DNA from: Sergeia podlipaevii
Lineage: Eukaryota; Euglenozoa; Kinetoplastea; Trypanosomatida; Trypanosomatidae
Reading direction: 5' to 3'
DNA length: 18,195 nucleotides
Assembly: GCA_030849805.1 (NCBI GenBank)
Contig: JASANZ010001832.1
Location: 1 to 18,195, forward strand
Both the position numbers and the translations under genes were made by a program. The notes under the pieces are model-generated. The model saw only the letters and a program-made list of their open reading frames with translations, did not search any database and had not been told where the DNA came from. This document shows, piece by piece, positions 16,301-18,195 of this stretch. Every line of letters starts with the position of its first letter. Positions within the stretch are counted from its first letter, which is position 1.

Positions 16301-17975
16301 AATCCTTAACAAGGTCATACAGGTCCAAGGGCGGTGGACCCGCAGAGACAACATCAACCCATCGACCAACCTCACAACTCCAAAGGCGATCGTACATACG
16401 CTGGTTGAAGGAGTCCAAGGCTGCGCGCATCGGTGCAATCAGACTGGTCGCACGTCCGCTATCCTGGCGCTTCTGCTGCCTCTCATGGTCGGTCTTCTTC
16501 ACGGTGTCACGCCACACGAATATACGATGAACGCATGGCGGGACTCGCACCGTCAACGCGGCAGCGGCGGCTTCGCAAGACGATGGCGACGACGAGTCTG
16601 GTCTTGTCAAGTGTCCTTCATTTTCTTTTGTGTCCACAGAAGTGGTGGTGGTGGTGGTGAAGAGCAAGGGGATGAACTGCGCATCCATGATAAGGATGGA
16701 AGCGCCAGCACAATCAATGGCGTGGTACATCATTTCGTTTGTAGTGATGTTTGTGTTGAGGAGAGCCGTCGTACAGGGATAGTACTCCGCAGGGGGAGGG
16801 GTCTGCTGTTGCTGCTGCTGCTGTTGGCTTCCGTGATTGACATCTCCGTCTCCCAGGAGCGTAGCCTCCTCTTCGTTTCTTCCATGACCATAATCACAAC
16901 TGTCCTCCTCGGCAACGTCGCTTGTGCTGCGCCATGCAGGTGCCTTGTAAAGCTCCGATAAGAACGTCTTTGTGGTCCCAGAGCGTGCGACAGCAAGCCA
17001 AATTGGGTTGTACTCCACTGAGTTACCCATCATGAGTGCTACACAGTCGGGGTGTGTCACAGTAGGCACTCCGCGGTGCTTTACTATTGCCGTTGTGTCA
17101 CCAGAGTCATTGTTGTTGGGTGAATGCGCAGCACGACCTTCAGCGATGAGGCGCGTCTGATCTTTCCTTTCCGGCGTTCTCTCCGAGGCGGATGATGCTG
17201 CTGTTGTGGATGTCAAGACAATAGATCTGTCCCGAGACCCAACCACTTCTAGGGGGTTGCTCCCGTTGCCTGCGTGACTTCTACCACAACTACAGCGTTG
17301 ACTGCGGTAAACAAGAAACGACTCCCACGCAAGCGCATCACTCAGAATGTGTGTGAGCTGCACTGCTTTTTCATAGGTGACTCGTACTGGCTTTCCCTCT
17401 GCCACCCGTCGCGCATAGGTGGAGTCGGTCTCTGAGAGGAGAAACAACGATTCTTCATTCACCCATTCCTCTCTCGAGACCAGCGCTACCTCAAGAGAGG
17501 CACGAAGGGCACGACGAGCTCGTACGGCTCTGTCCTGCTTCTCTAGAAGGTTCAACAGCTTCACATCAACCGCCTCGCTATGAGTAATGGCAACGAGGGC
17601 GTCGTGCTCGGCAAGGAGCTGGCGGATCAACAGCGTCTGCATCTTCTTCTCGTACTCTGCAGCTTCACCACGACCACCACCACCACCGCCGACGACCTCG
17701 CCCCTATCATTCACAGCAGCCGCGATATCATCAGCACAACGATTGGCGCTTAGTGGAACACTGACGCCCTCATAGATCCACATGTTCTCCGCGTTGCAGC
17801 CACCAACCAGCCACCTTTGCACCTCACGCGTTGTGAGCCGCATAGAAACCATTCCACGTCGTGCCTGCACAGCGCCGAGGGAGAAGCCGAGCTGGAGGTA
17901 TGACACGACTGTGAGGACACCGTACTCACATTTAAGATACCACTTCCATTTTCCTTCAGGGTCTACAGTGCACAT
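13302..17975 (-). CDS. Very-long-chain acyl-CoA synthetase / fatty acid transport protein, with many insertions
   Basis: This is a 1557-residue member of the FATP/ACSVL branch of the AMP-binding superfamily, which activates fatty acids to acyl-CoA and drives their uptake at membranes. Usual family length is about 620-720, so more than half is insertion. The P-loop YTSGTTGLPKAAK is at 726-738, the A4-type VYNCLPMYHT at 865-874, RSRFSASKFRDD...YHVTVVQYIGE at 925-950, the A5-type FYSSTEGN at 1058-1065, GDLIKFD at 1210-1216 and the FATP signature DRIGDTFRWKGENVST at 1225-1240. PAYAIPVFIR (1378-1387) and TFKYKRATLIKEGY (1467-1480) complete the C-terminal domain, so the enzyme looks catalytically intact. 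A hydrophobic segment at about 818-844 lies in an insertion between the P-loop and the A4 motif. Polyglutamine (384-391, 983-987), polyglycine, poly-Asp and Ser/Ala-rich loops fill the rest. No C-terminal SKL-type signal. ATG start, TAG stop. Confidence 0.93.
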   Translation of the reverse strand: MCTVDPEGKWKWYLKCEYGVLTVVSYLQLGFSLGAVQARRGMVSMRLTTREVQRWLVGGCNAENMWIYEGVSVPLSANRCADDIAAAVNDRGEVVGGGGGGRGEAAEYEKKMQTLLIRQLLAEHDALVAITHSEAVDVKLLNLLEKQDRAVRARRALRASLEVALVSREEWVNEESLFLLSETDSTYARRVAEGKPVRVTYEKAVQLTHILSDALAWESFLVYRSQRCSCGRSHAGNGSNPLEVVGSRDRSIVLTSTTAASSASERTPERKDQTRLIAEGRAAHSPNNNDSGDTTAIVKHRGVPTVTHPDCVALMMGNSVEYNPIWLAVARSGTTKTFLSELYKAPAWRSTSDVAEEDSCDYGHGRNEEEATLLGDGDVNHGSQQQQQQQQTPPPAEYYPCTTALLNTNITTNEMMYHAIDCAGASILIMDAQFIPLLFTTTTTTSVDTKENEGHLTRPDSSSPSSCEAAAAALTVRVPPCVHRIFVWRDTVKKTDHERQQKRQDSGRATSLIAPMRAALDSFNQRMYDRLWSCEVGRWVDVVSAGPPPLDLYDLVKDLYEPQQLCSTSAASHASATTSDGRGDEEGFMEGYEAHAWLLERIAQHSPKWLRSSSSNGGDGKAVVRYLSSLAEFYNPDCSSHLTAGEDKDGGGGGGGDSSAHQNAGHGSDTCINTGGSARKVIRSGKTRRLVKELEGKLRREQARQYGRLSAALCCFRHVQPVLFIYTSGTTGLPKAAKFSHLRFFATAFLSKVLDMRGKTAATLAVQKREREDTAATIAAAEASASAASTASPSSPWPSLSPDAERDSSGRCRRPKTAMDVILLIIWAILVSIARFLLRLIGLGRKFLYSPADIQLERDLSVVTVYNCLPMYHTVGCVFCLGHMMHSMEEQQKRQAEQEGKEPFYRNNKVHLAVMPVPSVRMVLRSRFSASKFRDDLECYHVTVVQYIGEIMRYAVLYERGHPHVRLAQGHVEQKNCEEEERQQQQQRGDGGFGKSNGHQPHSRSSQHVRDTLAAERATLLRANQTSWRVPYIFGNGLRFDIWQECKERLNIAHPVEFYSSTEGNIFLFNLFDIPGVIGHIPRFPGPINFLNMHYFFIFPFRVLKFDEDTQSVWRNPKNGFCARVGVGEVGEAVGEIIQGFDMFALRRFDGYHNSRHSTTADDRCEGGSSSGTGATDDGHLRPMDDTEGEKKMIRHVLWPHSEDAFFLSGDLIKFDDSGFCYFVDRIGDTFRWKGENVSTLEVSNALNTIHTSRVGVREAVVYGVSVGGREGRAGMALLTLQRRRQSHQGHSQSEEKRCSGDDGSGMVERDEHKTAAAAAVPACPLEEVHDDPKSNTTAAAAVTLDEEIDFLQNELFSFLCGDTRMNGDGTPNHAALPAYAIPVFIRMNIVATSLEEDVEEAENNNDDDDDDAGKEERNKKHACDGLACDSHHAASLHSNPSKIHHQGDSGTRARKAKAKDELQTSTFKYKRATLIKEGYAAAVTDKKKEELAGGQNNCASVPGTVSERIYVLVTKPAVLEQLCRVPVQRAECRGGYVPLDAQSLAVVGDHFENCGW
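15011..15030 (-). repeat. CAG repeat (polyglutamine loop) in the acyl-CoA synthetase
   Basis: CTG units on the plus strand encode five glutamines (about residues 983-987) in an acidic, Gln-rich insertion between catalytic motifs. Confidence 0.85.
16803..16826 (-). repeat. CAG/CAA repeat (eight glutamines) in the acyl-CoA synthetase
   Basis: This tract encodes eight consecutive glutamines (about residues 384-391) in the N-terminal half, followed by Thr-Pro-Pro-Pro. It is a second polyglutamine site in the same gene. Confidence 0.85.
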
Positions 17976-18040
17976 CTCTTTTTTTTTGTGTATTTAAAAA
18001 GAAAAAAAATGTAAATATCAATCTATAAAAAAAAAATATG
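17976..18040 (-). promoter_or_regulatory. 5' UTR and splice acceptor of the acyl-CoA synthetase
   Basis: On the coding strand an uninterrupted T run (about 18036-18027) leads to TATAG, AG at 18024-18023, implying a 47-base 5' UTR with no upstream ATG. A second AG lies two bases before the ATG, after another T-rich tract. Either supports the start at 17975. Confidence 0.5.
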
Positions 18041-18169
18041 TCTTTAAGAAAAATTTCCCTCAAACCCCTCCTTCCCTCCAAAAAAAAAAAGATGTCTGTA
18101 TGTGAAAAATATATAAATATACAAATATATATGTGAGAAACCGAACAAGGTTAGTGCACAGACGCACAA

Positions 18170-18195
18170 GCAATATATATATATATATATATATA
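18170..18195. repeat. (TA)n microsatellite at the right edge
   Basis: TA units run to the end of the window and may continue beyond it. They lie in the spacer upstream of the acyl-CoA synthetase gene. Confidence 0.9.

Noticed and set aside
1..18195. CRISPR array, tRNA or retroelement
   Set aside because: The many short repeats are tandem microsatellites without spacers. I found no cloverleaf-like tRNA with A/B boxes and no reverse transcriptase or transposase motif by eye.

Overview
This window looks like nuclear DNA of a trypanosomatid (kinetoplastid flagellate). All six supported genes lie on the minus strand, are intronless, and are separated by long AT-rich spacers full of microsatellites. 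Upstream of most starts there is a polypyrimidine tract followed by an AG on the coding strand, which is the signature of spliced-leader trans-splicing of a polycistronic transcript. Two genes belong to the chagasin/ICP family of cysteine-peptidase inhibitors, which fits this group. TAA, TAG and TGA are all used as stops, so the nuclear code is standard. I cannot assign a genus.

In transcription order (right to left):
(1) 17975-13302: a very large, insertion-riddled very-long-chain acyl-CoA synthetase / fatty-acid transport protein.
(2) 12544-12158: an ICP/chagasin-type inhibitor (ICP2).
(3) 10650-10312: a second, diverged ICP paralogue (ICP1). Between the two lies a 1.5 kb spacer with a very strong orphan splice-acceptor tract and a small 81-codon ORF.
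(4) 9431-8775: a small protein I recognise as the KEOPS/EKC subunit Cgi121 (TPRKB).
(5) 8088-7009: the mitochondrial Fe-S assembly factor IBA57 (GcvT/YgfZ family).
(6) 5783-1413: a 1456-residue signalling protein. It combines an MGCxxS acylation motif, two B-box-like zinc fingers, a CaMKK-like kinase domain, leucine-rich repeats and an apparently dead dual-specificity-phosphatase-like C-terminus.
The first 1.4 kb is spacer; the next gene downstream must lie off the left edge.

The genes do not form a functional operon. As is usual in trypanosomatids, they share a transcription unit but serve unrelated processes: lipid activation, protease control, tRNA t6A modification, Fe-S cluster maturation and signalling. 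The most interesting points are the domain chain of the kinase and the possibility that alternative trans-splicing removes its acylation signal, the diverged tandem ICP pair, the orphan splice acceptor with small ORF between them, and the membrane-segment insertion in the acyl-CoA synthetase. Several ORFs seem extended by non-ATG starts; I used the first ATG that fits family homology.
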